From Blattabacterium cuenoti (lineage in GTDB: Bacteria; Bacteroidota; Bacteroidia; Flavobacteriales; Blattabacteriaceae): DNA of 64,000 nt. The stretch spans positions 62,001 to 126,000 of the forward strand of contig NZ_CP059215.1 in assembly GCF_014252295.1 (NCBI RefSeq), written 5' to 3'. Of this stretch, positions 55,077 through 64,000 are shown in pieces; the first letter of the stretch is position 1; each line of letters opens with the position of its first letter. The notes beneath the pieces were generated by a model that had not been told where the DNA came from, made no database searches, and saw only the letters and a list, made by a program, of their open reading frames with translations. The position numbers and the translations under genes were made by a program.

Positions 55077-56945
55077 TTATAAAGTTAAATCTTCCAATTT
55101 TTTAGATACAAAAGTATTGAGATTTTTTCCGTTTAGCAAATTTTTGGATAAAAGAGTTAAATTTAAAGCTTCTTGAATAATTTCTTTTCTTTTTTCTTCA
55201 GATGTTTCTTGCAATATTTTTTTCATCAAAATATGATTAGTATTCACTATCAATTGATAATATTTCTTATTCTCTTTTTCATCTTCGGTTCCTTTCCCTA
55301 TAGCATTCATTTCCTTCATTCTTCTCAAAAATTCAGGTACTACAATTAAAAAAGGATAATCTTTTTTTGATAAATTTTCTAATTGCATTGAAAATTTATA
55401 ATCATCTACTAAAAAAATTTCAATAAAATTTTTTAAATCTTGTTTTTCCTTTTCAGAAAGTTCTGAATCATATTTTTCTTCTTTATTAATTAGTTTTTCA
55501 ATATAATCTGAATCTACTCTTACAAAAGTAATTTCCTTGTCATAAAACTCTAATTTTTGTATTAAATGTACCGAAAGAGGACTATTTAATATTAAAACTT
55601 CATAACCCTTATTTTTTGCTTTCTTGATATAGCTATATTGTTCTTCTTTATCTGAAGAATAAAGAAGAACAATCTTTTCATCTTTATTTTTTTGTGTTTC
55701 TCTTACTTTTCTTTTGAACTCCTCTAGAGTAAAATAAATATCATTTACAGTAGAAAAAACAAAAAAATTGATGGATTTTTCAAAAAAATTTTGAACACTT
55801 ATCATTCCGTATTCTACTATTATTTTTATGTTTTCCCATTTTTTTTGAAAATCTTCTCTGTTATTTTTAAACATAGAATCCAATTTATCAGAAACTTTTC
55901 TTGTTATATATTTGGATATGTTTCTTACAGAAATGTCAGATTGTAAATGAGAACGAGATACATTAAGGGGAATATCTGGAGAATCTATAACTCCTCTTAA
56001 CAAGCTAAGAAAATCCGGTACTATTCCTTCTAAATTATCCGTAATATAAACTTGATTCTGATATAAATGAATTTTATCTTTTTGGATATCAATTCTTTTT
56101 TCTATTTTAGGAAAAAATAAAATACCTGTTAAATAGAAAGGATGATCTATATTTAGGTGTATCCAAAACAAAGGATCTTCTAATTGGTTAGGATATAATT
56201 CATGATAGAAATCTAAATAATTTTTATCGGTTAATTGAATTGGATTCTTTTTCCAAGAAGGATTTACATTATTAATAAGAGTATCTTTATCATTGTTCTT
56301 CTCTTCGTTCTTATCCTCGGAAGATAAATAAATTGATACAGGCAAAAATTTGCAATATTTTCGTAATAATTTTAAAATTCGATTATATTCTAAAAATTCA
56401 TTACTTCCTTCATTAAGGAATAAAATAATTTCTGTTCCTCTATCTCTTTTTTCAACTTCTTTCATAACAAAATTAGGAGATCCTTCGCAAGACCAAAATA
56501 TTGATTTTGCATCTTTTTGATAAGATTGAGTGAGTATTACAACTTTATCAGAAACCATAAAAGAAGAGTAAAAACCTAATCCAAAATGACCAATAATACG
56601 ATCATCTTTTATAGACGTATTATTGTATTTTTTAATAAATTCTTCTGCTCCAGAAAAAGCTATTTGATTAATATATTTTTCTACTTCTTCTTTAGTCATT
56701 CCAATTCCATTATCTATGATGCGAATAGTTCTATTTTTTTTATCTATTAAAACTCCAACTTTCAAATCATCTTCTTCCAAAGACTCCAAATTTTCATTTC
56801 CTAATTTTGCGATAGTTTTTAATTTAACAATGGCATCTGTAGCATTAGAAACAAGTTCACGTAAAAAAATTTCTTGATCAGAATAAAGAAATCTTTTGAT
56901 AATAGGAAAAATGTTATCTGAAGTAACACTAATTTTATTGTCCAT
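55077..56945 (-). CDS. htpG: Molecular chaperone HtpG (Hsp90)
   Basis: Hsp90 ATPase, 622 aa. N-terminal GHKL motifs: LRELVSNATDAIVKL, DNGIGMTKEEV, and GHFGLGFYSSFMV. The middle domain holds FFPKIEKRIDIQKDKIHLYQNQVYI and the C-terminal dimerisation domain is present. It is the first gene left of an inverted repeat region that contains a TATAAT box, and the only Hsp90 in the window. Confidence 0.95.
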   Translation of the reverse strand: MDNKISVTSDNIFPIIKRFLYSDQEIFLRELVSNATDAIVKLKTIAKLGNENLESLEEDDLKVGVLIDKKNRTIRIIDNGIGMTKEEVEKYINQIAFSGAEEFIKKYNNTSIKDDRIIGHFGLGFYSSFMVSDKVVILTQSYQKDAKSIFWSCEGSPNFVMKEVEKRDRGTEIILFLNEGSNEFLEYNRILKLLRKYCKFLPVSIYLSSEDKNEEKNNDKDTLINNVNPSWKKNPIQLTDKNYLDFYHELYPNQLEDPLFWIHLNIDHPFYLTGILFFPKIEKRIDIQKDKIHLYQNQVYITDNLEGIVPDFLSLLRGVIDSPDIPLNVSRSHLQSDISVRNISKYITRKVSDKLDSMFKNNREDFQKKWENIKIIVEYGMISVQNFFEKSINFFVFSTVNDIYFTLEEFKRKVRETQKNKDEKIVLLYSSDKEEQYSYIKKAKNKGYEVLILNSPLSVHLIQKLEFYDKEITFVRVDSDYIEKLINKEEKYDSELSEKEKQDLKNFIEIFLVDDYKFSMQLENLSKKDYPFLIVVPEFLRRMKEMNAIGKGTEDEKENKKYYQLIVNTNHILMKKILQETSEEKRKEIIQEALNLTLLSKNLLNGKNLNTFVSKKLEDLTL

Positions 56946-56987
56946 GAAAATGAATTATTGAAATTTATTTAGAAAATAAAGACAAAT

Positions 56988-56993
56988 ATTATA
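56988..56993 (-). promoter_or_regulatory. Candidate -10 box for htpG
   Basis: On the minus strand the hexamer reads TATAAT, preceded at 18 bp by TTCACT, a partial -35 match, and lies 43 bp before the htpG start codon. A sigma-70-like pattern is not the usual Bacteroidota consensus, so this is tentative. Confidence 0.35.
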
Positions 56994-56999
56994 CCATAG

Positions 57000-57048
57000 T
57001 GAATGAAAGTAAGTGAAGAAGACATCATGTCAGTTGAATTTTCATTCA
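57000..57048. repeat. Nested inverted repeats between ftsY and htpG
   Basis: Outer arms TGAATGAAA (57000-57008) and TTTCATTCA (57040-57048) are perfect complements; near the centre lies another palindrome, GACATCATGTC (57021-57031). The structure overlaps the last codons of ftsY and precedes the htpG promoter candidate. It could end ftsY transcription or act as an htpG operator. Confidence 0.55.
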
Positions 57049-57935
57049 AAAAAATAATCTATAAATTTTTTTCCATTGAATTTTTTCAAATCTTGTATTT
57101 GTTCGCCTGTTCCTAGATATTGAATAGGTATTTTGAATTGATCCATAATTCCTATAACTACTCCACCTTTAGCTGTCCCTTCTATTTTTGTTAAAATAAT
57201 AGAAGAAACATCAACGAATGAAATAAATTTTTTAACCTGTTCAAAAGCATTTTGACCTGTACTGGAATCTAAAACAAGCATAATCTCATGGGGAGATTCA
57301 GGTATAACTTTTTTCATAACTCTACTTATTTTAGAAAGCTCTTTCATTAGATCAACACGATTTTGTAATCTTCCGGCTGTATCAATTAAAACTACATCTT
57401 TTTTTCTTGATTTTGCAGCTTGTAAAGTATCATATGCAACAGAAGCTGGATCTGCATGTATATGTTGTTTTATTAAAGGAACTTTAGCTTTATTTGCCCA
57501 TATTTCAAGTTGATCAATAGCTGCTGCTCTAAATGTATCAGATGCTCCTATAATTACATTAAAACCTTTTTTTTTTAAAAGAAAAGACAATTTTCCAATT
57601 GTGGTTGTTTTTCCTACTCCATTAACTCCTACTATCATAATTACATATGGTTTTTTTTGATTTTTTATTTTCTTTTCTAAACATTCGTTTTTAATATTTA
57701 TAAAAAGGATTTCTATCTCTTTTTTAAGTATATTAAATAATTCTTGTGAATTTTTATATTTTTCTTTTTGAATTCTTTTTTCTAAATTTTCAATGATTTT
57801 TATGGTAGTAGTTATTCCTATATCTGCGGACAACAATATATCCTCTATATGATCAATAACATTTTTTTCTATTTTTGATTTTCTAAGAAAAATATTTTTT
57901 ATTTTGGAAAAAATTGATTCTCTAGTTTTTTTCAA
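57042..57935 (-). CDS. ftsY: Signal recognition particle receptor FtsY
   Basis: SRP GTPase guiding membrane proteins to the translocon. Only the N and G domains are present (297 aa), without the long acidic A domain of E. coli. GTPase motifs: GVNGVGKTTTIGKL (G1), DTFRAAAIDQLEIW, DTAGRLQN, and TKIEGTAKGGV. Translation appears to start at TTG 57935; an in-frame stop lies a few codons upstream. Downstream of rpmB-rpmG-DUF4295, a conserved Bacteroidota arrangement. Confidence 0.93.
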   Translation of the reverse strand: MKKTRESIFSKIKNIFLRKSKIEKNVIDHIEDILLSADIGITTTIKIIENLEKRIQKEKYKNSQELFNILKKEIEILFINIKNECLEKKIKNQKKPYVIMIVGVNGVGKTTTIGKLSFLLKKKGFNVIIGASDTFRAAAIDQLEIWANKAKVPLIKQHIHADPASVAYDTLQAAKSRKKDVVLIDTAGRLQNRVDLMKELSKISRVMKKVIPESPHEIMLVLDSSTGQNAFEQVKKFISFVDVSSIILTKIEGTAKGGVVIGIMDQFKIPIQYLGTGEQIQDLKKFNGKKFIDYFFE

Positions 57936-57998
57936 TTCACTATTAAATTATGTTCTTAATTTCTTTTCTTTTTTTATCTGTAAAAACATTATGAATTT

Positions 57999-58160
57999 CT
58001 AATTTTTTAGAAAAAAATTTTTTATTTCTTCATTATCATTAGCGATAATTTTATTAATAAAGTTATAAGAACCAGATTTTTCTGATTTGACTATTTTTAT
58101 AACCAAAGTCATTTTTTTTGAAATTTTCCTTTTTTTATTTTCTACTATTTTTTTAGACAT
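57999..58160 (-). CDS. DUF4295 family small basic protein
   Basis: A 53-residue ORF from ATG 58160 to TAG 57999. The sequence MSKKIVENKKRKISKKM, then TLVIKIVKSEKSGSYNFINK and a C-terminal NEEIKNFFLKN, resembles DUF4295 proteins, which in Bacteroidota lie between rpmG and ftsY exactly as here. The role is unknown; the ribosomal-protein neighbourhood and basic charge suggest association with the ribosome. 10 bp after rpmG. Confidence 0.8.
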   Translation of the reverse strand: MSKKIVENKKRKISKKMTLVIKIVKSEKSGSYNFINKIIANDNEEIKNFFLKN

Positions 58161-58170
58161 AGTACTATTG

Positions 58171-58353
58171 CTATTTTATTTCTTTATGAGTGGTATATTT
58201 TCTTAGAATTGGATTATATTTTTTTAATTCAATTCTATACGGAGTATTTTTTTTATTTTTTGTTGTTATATACCTGGAACAACCAGGTATCCTACTTTTT
58301 TTTTGTTCAACGCATTCTAATATAACTTGTATTCTATTCCCTTTTTTAGCCAT
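58171..58353 (-). CDS. rpmG: 50S ribosomal protein L33
   Basis: Small large-subunit protein, 60 aa. [29 protein letters not shown] is the conserved core and the C-terminal [14 protein letters not shown] completes the family pattern. The zinc-ribbon cysteines of some L33 forms are largely missing, so this is a mostly zinc-independent type. Overlaps the end of rpmB by 8 bp. Confidence 0.94.
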   Translation of the reverse strand: MAKKGNRIQVILECVEQKKSRIPGCSRYITTKNKKNTPYRIELKKYNPILRKYTTHKEIK

Positions 58354-58585
58354 TTTTATTAATTTTTATTTTGTAACGTTTTAATGCATTTTCAATTCCT
58401 ATTTTATTAATAAGTTTAACTGCATAAGCACAAATTTTTAAAGTAATCCATTTTTTTTCTTTTATCAAAAAGAAACGTTTTTTACATAAATTAATATTAA
58501 AACGACGTTTTTTTTTATTGTTGGCATGAGAGACTCTATTTCCTGTCATTGCTTTTTTTCCTGTCAATTCACAAATTTTTGACAT
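58346..58585 (-). CDS. rpmB: 50S ribosomal protein L28
   Basis: Large-subunit protein, 79 aa, with the family opening [31 protein letters not shown]. The rest is typical of Bacteroidota L28, ending in an alpha-helical [15 protein letters not shown]. First gene of the leftward rpmB-rpmG-DUF4295-ftsY group and divergent from yebC, with 47 bp between start codons. Confidence 0.95.
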   Translation of the reverse strand: MSKICELTGKKAMTGNRVSHANNKKKRRFNINLCKKRFFLIKEKKWITLKICAYAVKLINKIGIENALKRYKIKINKNG

Positions 58586-58632
58586 AATTAAAGTTTTTTT
58601 TTGCTAATTTAGTATAAAAATAAAAACACTTC

Positions 58633-59346
58633 ATGTCAGGACATAGTAAGTGGGCAAATATACAACATAGAAAATCTAATCAGGATTTTAGAAAATCTCA
58701 AAAATTTTCTAAGATTATTAAAGAAATAACTATAGCTGTCAAAGAATCAGGAACAAACAACTTTCGTTTTAAGAATGCGATTATGAATGCAAAGTCAGTT
58801 AATATTCCTAAAAAGACTATAGAAAAAGCGATCAAAAAAGCTTTACAAATAAAAAAAACAAACAGGTATAAAAGTTTAAATTTAGAAGGACAAATAAACG
58901 GAATTAGTTTGATTATAGAATGTGTTACGAATAATAGTGTTCGTACAGTTTCTAATATAAGAACATTTTTAAATAAAAATGGAGGTAGGCTATGTCATTA
59001 CGGAGAATTAACTCATTTCTTTCAAAGAATAGGTGTTTTTTATATAAAAAAAAAAGATATTCATTACTCTATGGAAGATTTTGAGTTGATGACAATAGAT
59101 TTTGGAGCTAAAGATTTTGTGAAAAATTTAGATATGGTTTCTATCTATACAGATTTTGCATTCTTCGGATCTATGAAGAATAATTTGGAGAAATTAGAAA
59201 TATACCATGAGTATCACGTAATGCATACTCCTAAACAAATAATAGAATGTGTTTCAGAAGAAAAAAAAGAAAAAGTTTTGAGACTTATTGAAAATCTTGA
59301 AAAAGATCATGATGTAGAAAAAATTTACTCGAATTTAAAAAAGTAG
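58633..59346 (+). CDS. yebC: YebC/PmpR-family protein
   Basis: Member of the YebC/TACO1 family, 237 aa, implicated in transcription control and in translation of difficult sequences. The start SGHSKWANIQHRKSNQD is diagnostic, and ECVTNNSVRTVSNIR and the GGRLCHYGELTHFF region are conserved. A 10-A run lies at 59046-59055. The stop codon (59344-59346) falls within the 5' strand of the rnpB terminal helix, so the two transcripts overlap or are continuous. Confidence 0.93.
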   Translation: MSGHSKWANIQHRKSNQDFRKSQKFSKIIKEITIAVKESGTNNFRFKNAIMNAKSVNIPKKTIEKAIKKALQIKKTNRYKSLNLEGQINGISLIIECVTNNSVRTVSNIRTFLNKNGGRLCHYGELTHFFQRIGVFYIKKKDIHYSMEDFELMTIDFGAKDFVKNLDMVSIYTDFAFFGSMKNNLEKLEIYHEYHVMHTPKQIIECVSEEKKEKVLRLIENLEKDHDVEKIYSNLKK

Positions 59347-59647
59347 GACGACCTATCGCATTGAAAATAATGAGGAAAGTCCGGACACCATAGAGCAACA
59401 CAATGGGTAATTCCCATCCATCGCAAGATGAGGAATAGTGCAACAGAAAGAAAGTACAGAGTAGATTATTTCCTTGTTTGTTCTTCTGCTGTAGTGAAAT
59501 CATGTAAACTCTGTGTGGTGAAATGCCATGTATACCGGAAAATTGGCTCGGTTGATACCGGGGGGTAGGCAGATAGAGATTTATAGGTAACTTAAATCCC
59601 AGATAAATGATAGGTAAAATATACAGAATCCGGCTTATAGTCCTACT
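59342..59647 (+). ncRNA. rnpB: RNase P RNA
   Basis: Catalytic RNA that trims tRNA 5' ends. Conserved blocks are GAGGAAAGTCCGGAC (59372-59386, CR-I) and ACAGAATCCGGCTTATAG (59623-59640, CR-V). The terminal helix P1 pairs AGTAGGAC (59342-59349) with GTCCTACT (59640-59647). The total of about 306 nt fits a compact type A RNA. It begins inside the yebC stop codon and ends eight bases before a tRNA. Confidence 0.95.
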
Positions 59648-59654
59648 TTTTTTT
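59640..59654 (+). terminator. T-tract after the rnpB P1 helix
   Basis: The 3' strand of helix P1 runs straight into eight T residues (59647-59654), giving an intrinsic-terminator-like ending. tRNA-Ser starts two bases later, so termination here must be incomplete or the tRNA has its own promoter inside rnpB. Confidence 0.45.
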
Positions 59655-59655
59655 C

Positions 59656-59739
59656 GGAGAGATGGCCGAGAGGATTAAGGCGCACGTCTGGAAAGCGTGT
59701 TCACATAAAGTGTCAAGGGTTCGAATCCCTTTCTCTCCG
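59656..59739 (+). tRNA. tRNA-Ser (anticodon GGA)
   Basis: Class II tRNA, 84 nt. Acceptor GGAGAGA pairs with TCTCTCC, the anticodon stem CACGT/GCGTG encloses CTGGAAA (anticodon GGA), a variable arm follows, and the T arm is AAGGG TTCGAAT CCCTT. Discriminator G as expected for serine; CCA not encoded. Eight bases after rnpB. Confidence 0.95.
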
Positions 59740-59759
59740 CTTATATGCTAATCTTAAGA

Positions 59760-60923
59760 TTAATAATTTTCTATATCTCTTAATTTTTTTTCAATGAGAT
59801 TAGTTTTAACACCTAGTAATTTATCTATATCCTTTGAAGCTCCTTGTAATTTATCCTGAGCTTGATGAAGTAAAAATCCAAATTTTTTAAATTCCTGTTT
59901 TACAGTTTCTAAAATCCCCCATACTTCAGAACTTCTTTTTTGAATAGCTAAAGTTCTAAATCCTATCTGTAAACTGTTTAATACAGCTGCTAATGTAGAT
60001 GGTCCTGTTATTACAGTTTTATATTTTCTTAATAGTTCTTCTAGTAGACCAGAATTCCTTGCTATTTCAGCATATATTCCTTCGAAAGGTAAAAATATAA
60101 TTGCAAAATCAGTAGTATTTGGAGGATCTAAATACTTATCTTTAATATCTTTTGACATTTTCTTAAGTACAGATTCCATATTTTTTATAGCTACTTCTAT
60201 ATTCTTCTTTTCTCCTTTACGATAAGCTTCTTGTACTTTTTCATAAGTTTCTTTTGGAAATTTTACATCAATAGGTAGCCATATTATATTTCCATCTTCA
60301 AGTCCTGGAAGTTTTATTGCAAATTCTACTACAAAATTTGTATTAGATTTTGTAATAACATTAGAAGCATATTGTTCTGGAGATAAAATTTGTTGTAAAA
60401 GCATAGAAAGTTGCATCTCGCTAAAACTACCACATATTTTGACATGATTTAAGGTTCTTTTCAACGAACTTACATCTTTTGCTAAAATTTTCATTTCACC
60501 TAAACCTTCTTGCAAGAAGAATAACTGATTTCCGATTATTTCAAATGATTTACCAAGATGTCTATTCAAAGAAGTTTGAAGTTTTTCATTAACATTTTCT
60601 TTTATTTCTTCAAGTTTTTTTTCTACAATTTTAATCAATTTTTTTTGTTCATCAGAAACGAAATCTAATTTTTTAGATTGATGATCAATGTAAAATTGAA
60701 TTTTTTTATCTATATAATCCTGAGAATCTCTTATAACTTGCGATAATCTATTTCTTACTTCTATTAAAGAATCATCAATTCCTTTTTTATTATATTGAGA
60801 TAAATTTCGAATTTCGTTTTCTTGATCTTTAAATTCCTTTCTAAAAAACAATTCCAATTTTCTAAAAAAATATATGCATATGAAAAGAATAAAAAAACAA
60901 AAAAAAATAAAAAAAGAATACAT
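59760..60923 (-). CDS. rmuC: DNA recombination protein RmuC
   Basis: Membrane-anchored coiled-coil protein, 387 aa, linked to DNA-rearrangement control. One N-terminal helix (SFFIFFCFFILFICIYFF), coiled coil (residues ~25-160), then the RmuC nuclease-like core with LPIDVKFPKETYEKV, DFAIIFLPFEGIYAEIAR and ITGPSTLAAVLNSLQIGFRTLAIQKRS. Convergent with tRNA-Ser. Confidence 0.92.
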   Translation of the reverse strand: MYSFFIFFCFFILFICIYFFRKLELFFRKEFKDQENEIRNLSQYNKKGIDDSLIEVRNRLSQVIRDSQDYIDKKIQFYIDHQSKKLDFVSDEQKKLIKIVEKKLEEIKENVNEKLQTSLNRHLGKSFEIIGNQLFFLQEGLGEMKILAKDVSSLKRTLNHVKICGSFSEMQLSMLLQQILSPEQYASNVITKSNTNFVVEFAIKLPGLEDGNIIWLPIDVKFPKETYEKVQEAYRKGEKKNIEVAIKNMESVLKKMSKDIKDKYLDPPNTTDFAIIFLPFEGIYAEIARNSGLLEELLRKYKTVITGPSTLAAVLNSLQIGFRTLAIQKRSSEVWGILETVKQEFKKFGFLLHQAQDKLQGASKDIDKLLGVKTNLIEKKLRDIENY

Positions 60924-60956
60924 TCAAAAGAAATTATTATTCTGAAGAGAAGAAAG

Positions 60957-61029
<73 letters not shown>

Positions 61030-61094
61030 ATTAACGATAATATAATATTTTTCATTTACAAAATCAAATATTAATAAAAATAATAAATACAAAT

Positions 61095-62678
61095 TTATCC
61101 ATTCATCGATATTAAAAATTCTTCGTTATTTTGAGTTCTAGACATTCTGGATCTCAAAAATTCCATAGCTTCTACTGGATTCATGTCAGAAAGATGTTTT
61201 CGCAAAATCCACATTCTTTGTAATGTACTTTGATCTAATAAAAGATCATCTTTTCTTGTACTAGAAGAAACTAAATCAATGGCTGGATAAATACGTTTAT
61301 TAGCTATTTTTCTATCTAATTGAAGTTCTTTATTTCCTGTTCCTTTAAATTCTTCAAAAATAACTTCATCCATTTTTGATCCTGTATCAATCATTGCTGT
61401 AGCAATAATAGATAAAGATCCTCCATTTTCTATATTTCTAGCAGCTCCAAAAAATCTTTTTGGTCTATGTAATGCATTTGCATCCACTCCTCCTGATAAT
61501 ACTTTTCCAGATGCAGGAGCTACAGTATTATATGCACGAGCTAAACGTGTTATAGAATCTAATAGTATAACTACATCATGAGAGCATTCAACCATTCTTT
61601 TTGCTTTTTGTAAAACAATATTAGCTACTTTTACATGTCTATCCGCTGGTTCATCAAAAGTAGATGCTATAACTTCTCCTTTTACATTCCTTTGCATATC
61701 TGTTACTTCTTCTGGTCTTTCATCGATCAATAATATAATTAAATATACCTCAGGATGATTAGCAGCAATAGCATTGGCTATTTCTTTTAATAAAGTAGTC
61801 TTTCCTGTTTTAGGGGGAGCAACAATCATTCCTCTTTGTCCCTTTCCTATGGGAGTAAAAAGATCTACTATTCTTGTAGAAAGAGTTGCGTTTTTCTCAG
61901 CTAATTTGAATTTTTCATTGGGGAATAATGGAGTTAAATGTTCAAAAGAATCTCTTTCTCTTACAAAAGAAGGAGATCTTCCATTTATTTCAATAATTTT
62001 AATTAAGGGAAAATATTTTTCTCCATCTTTAGGTGGACGTACTTCTCCTCTTATTGTATCTCCTGTTTTCATTCCAAAAAGTCTAATTTGAGATTGAGAA
62101 ACATAAATATCATCAGGAGATGATAAATAATTAAAGTCAGAAGATCTTAAAAATCCGTAATTTTCTGGCATTGTTTCTAATACTCCCTCGCTGGTTATAA
62201 TTCCTTCAAATTCATATTCAGGAGTACGATATTTATTAGAAGAAATTTTTTGTGATACTCCTTCTATTCCATGATTATGAAATGATACTTGTTGAGATTC
62301 ATTTCTATCATTTTTTTTCCAATTGGAATAACTTTTATGTTTTTTTTGATATTTTACATCTTCTGACATTTTTGAATTACTGAAATTAGAAGATCTAATA
62401 TTTTCTTTATGAACTAAATTTTTTCTTCCATTATTTATATTTTTAAACAAATTTTTTGATTCTAATTTTTTTTGCACTTTAAATCCTTTTTTTAATTTTA
62501 AAGAGGTTTCTTTTTTCAATGAAGATTTTGTAGAATTATTTTTGTTATTCAAAATGGATATAATTTTTTCTAGGAGTTCATTCTTTCGTAATTGTGTACA
62601 TTTTTTTAAGCCTGAAGAACGAGCAATCTCCTGTAATTCAAAAAGTTTTTTACTTTTTAATTCAGTAATGTCAAACAT
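61095..62678 (-). CDS. rho: Transcription termination factor Rho
   Basis: Hexameric RNA helicase, 527 aa. The N-terminal helical domain ([21 protein letters not shown]) is followed by a ~90-residue Lys/Asn/Ser-rich insert, the RNA-binding cold-shock-like domain ([20 protein letters not shown]), and the ATPase core: Walker [14 protein letters not shown]-loop [12 protein letters not shown], and [20 protein letters not shown]. The insert is usual in Bacteroidota. Divergent from the DUF4293 gene. Confidence 0.95.
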   Translation of the reverse strand: MFDITELKSKKLFELQEIARSSGLKKCTQLRKNELLEKIISILNNKNNSTKSSLKKETSLKLKKGFKVQKKLESKNLFKNINNGRKNLVHKENIRSSNFSNSKMSEDVKYQKKHKSYSNWKKNDRNESQQVSFHNHGIEGVSQKISSNKYRTPEYEFEGIITSEGVLETMPENYGFLRSSDFNYLSSPDDIYVSQSQIRLFGMKTGDTIRGEVRPPKDGEKYFPLIKIIEINGRSPSFVRERDSFEHLTPLFPNEKFKLAEKNATLSTRIVDLFTPIGKGQRGMIVAPPKTGKTTLLKEIANAIAANHPEVYLIILLIDERPEEVTDMQRNVKGEVIASTFDEPADRHVKVANIVLQKAKRMVECSHDVVILLDSITRLARAYNTVAPASGKVLSGGVDANALHRPKRFFGAARNIENGGSLSIIATAMIDTGSKMDEVIFEEFKGTGNKELQLDRKIANKRIYPAIDLVSSSTRKDDLLLDQSTLQRMWILRKHLSDMNPVEAMEFLRSRMSRTQNNEEFLISMNG

Positions 62679-62820
62679 AAAGTAATTGGATTATATTTTA
62701 TACACTAAATATGGAAAATAATATACTAGTATAATTATATTAGAAATGATAAATGCAATTATACAAAAAATTAATTTGAAAATAACAAATATATTATATA
62801 CGTAAACAATTTTAATCTAT

Positions 62821-63192
62821 ATGTTATATAGAATACAAACATTATATCTATTTATTTCTATTTTTATTTATTCAGTTTATTTATATTATTTTCTTATCAT
62901 TTTTACATATAATTTTTTTTTTCTAAGAAAAATTTTTGTTCTTATATGTTTAATTCTATCTATTTTAAGTATTCTTTCTTTCAAAAGAAAGAAATTGCAA
63001 ATATTTATGAATAAAACGAATATACTTGTAACTGGCATTAGTTTAATTACATTTTTTTATCCATCATGCAAAATAAAAATATCCGTTTTTTTCGTTTTTT
63101 TATGTCTTTGTAACATATTCTTTTTGTGGATGGCTAATAAAGGAATAAAAAAAGACATAAAACTAATTGATTCTATGAATAGAATACGATGA
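62821..63192 (+). CDS. DUF4293 family membrane protein
   Basis: A 123-residue membrane protein with four hydrophobic helices. It opens with LYRIQTLYLFISI and ends ANKGIKKDIKLIDSMNRIR, which is the DUF4293 tail. In Bacteroidota this gene commonly lies opposite rho, as here. The function is unknown. The inner loops are rich in Lys, suggesting the tail faces the cytoplasm. Confidence 0.8.
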   Translation: MLYRIQTLYLFISIFIYSVYLYYFLIIFTYNFFFLRKIFVLICLILSILSILSFKRKKLQIFMNKTNILVTGISLITFFYPSCKIKISVFFVFLCLCNIFFLWMANKGIKKDIKLIDSMNRIR

Positions 63193-63242
63193 ATTTATTT
63201 CCATTCAATGAACTTTAAACTTTTTTAAGAAAAACTGAAAAA

Positions 63243-64000
63243 ATGAAAAAATATTCATTAATTAAAAAATTTGAAGAATATGAAAATGAATTTCGTAAAA
63301 TTTCAAAATCTATAATTCAACCTAATATTATATCTGATCAAAAAAAATATAAAATATTATTAAAAAAATATCTAAAATTAGAAAAAATAGTTTCTCTTCA
63401 TAAGGAATATAATAAAAAAATAGTATTACTTCAAGAAGCAAATTTTATATTGAAGAACGATTCAGATCAGGAACTTAAAGAGTTTGCTTCTATAGAAAAA
63501 GAAAAAATATTAGAAAATTTTTCTTTTTTTGAAAAAGAATTTTCTAATCTTACTTCTTCTTTTTCAGAAGAAAAAACAATAGAAGGAGAAGATGAAAGAA
63601 ATGCTATTGTAGAACTTCGTTCTGGAACAGGAGGAGATGAAGCATGTCTTTTTGTAGAAGATATATTAAGAATGTATACAATGTATTTTAAAAAATCAGG
63701 ATGGAAATACAAAATTATACATGCTCAAAAAGGAAAAGTCAAAGGATATAAAGAAATTATTTTAGATGTAAATGGAGAAGAAGAAGTTTATGGAAGTTTA
63801 AAATTCGAATCTGGAGTCCATAGAGTACAAAGAATTCCAAAAACAGAATCTCAAGGAAGAGTGCATACATCTGCTATCACAGTAGCTGTACTCCCAAAAG
63901 TGAAAGATATAGAAGTAAATATTAATTTATCTGATATAAAAAAAGATACTTTTAGATCTAGTGGCGCTGGTGGTCAGCATGTTAACAAAACAGAGTCTGC
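63243..64000 (+). CDS. prfA: Peptide chain release factor 1 (3' end outside window)
   Basis: Stop-codon recognition protein, first 252 codons. The N-terminal coiled region ([20 protein letters not shown]) matches RF1. The recognition tripeptide PxT is present as PKT in [16 protein letters not shown], so UAA and UAG should be read; RF2 would have SPF. The GGQ motif is in [15 protein letters not shown] at the window edge. The ATG at 63243 follows DUF4293 by 50 bp. Confidence 0.93.
   Translation, partial: MKKYSLIKKFEEYENEFRKISKSIIQPNIISDQKKYKILLKKYLKLEKIVSLHKEYNKKIVLLQEANFILKNDSDQELKEFASIEKEKILENFSFFEKEFSNLTSSFSEEKTIEGEDERNAIVELRSGTGGDEACLFVEDILRMYTMYFKKSGWKYKIIHAQKGKVKGYKEIILDVNGEEEVYGSLKFESGVHRVQRIPKTESQGRVHTSAITVAVLPKVKDIEVNINLSDIKKDTFRSSGAGGQHVNKTES

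Noticed and set aside
61774..62091. 105-codon plus-strand frame inside rho
   Set aside because: Antisense shadow of the conserved Rho ATPase region.

Overview
The window is a gene-dense, very AT-rich piece of a Bacteroidota (Flavobacteriia) chromosome. Gene content points to a reduced cockroach endosymbiont of the Blattabacterium type. Lineage markers are an actABCDEF alternative complex III operon, DUF3127, DUF4293 and DUF4295 proteins, gldE beside mutY, a GYDIA-family GHMP kinase, an F-ATPase operon without atpD/atpC, and no clear Shine-Dalgarno sites. Reduction shows as short intergenic gaps, frequent 4-26 bp gene overlaps, long poly-A runs inside genes, no insertion sequences, prophage or CRISPR, and housekeeping plus amino-acid genes almost throughout. 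The species assignment is an inference from content; no database was searched.

Layout. 1-4.7 kb: the end of an Fe-S-less Nth-like glycosylase, then leftward genes for an SSB-like DUF3127 protein, an SPFH membrane protein, a SufT-like Fe-S factor and a pair of M16 peptidases. 4.8-12.9 kb: the act operon for quinol oxidation. 13-15.5 kb: a TrkA/TrkH-type potassium uptake pair. 15.8-20.6 kb: tsaB, nadE, folE, cysS and a trans-sulfuration enzyme. 20.7-25.6 kb: atpBEFHAG. 25.6-29.6 kb: trpS, grpE, dnaJ, mnmA. 29.7-36.0 kb: ilvDBNCA behind a leader that looks like a transcription attenuator. 36-41.9 kb: tRNA-Leu(GAG), dapB, lepB, then leftward rhomboid, mutL, ribH and a TPR protein. 42-46.6 kb: gldE, mutY, hup, a 29-codon basic peptide gene, rng, tRNA-Leu(TAG). 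46.7-53.5 kb: a GHMP kinase, fabD, tatD, fumC, a small membrane protein with a DivIC-like gene, mnmG, ybeY. 53.6-58.6 kb: pssA, a DnaQ-like exonuclease, htpG, ftsY, DUF4295, rpmG, rpmB. 58.6-64 kb: yebC, rnpB, tRNA-Ser(GGA), rmuC, tRNA-fMet, rho, DUF4293 and the start of prfA.

Together the genes describe an aerobic, nutrient-provisioning symbiont. Complex III feeds electrons to cytochrome c, the ATP synthase uses the resulting gradient, the ilv operon and dapB make branched-chain amino acids and lysine/cell-wall precursors, and a slim set of chaperones, tRNA-modifying enzymes and repair proteins is retained.

I found no wholly new multi-gene system. The observations most worth checking are: a DnaJ that has lost two of its four zinc-binding repeats; the GC-rich hairpin with a leucine-rich mini-ORF before ilvD; rnpB packed between the yebC stop codon and a tRNA that RNase P must process; a 20-bp tandem duplication that forms the ilvC-ilvA junction; and two small conserved-looking proteins of unknown role.
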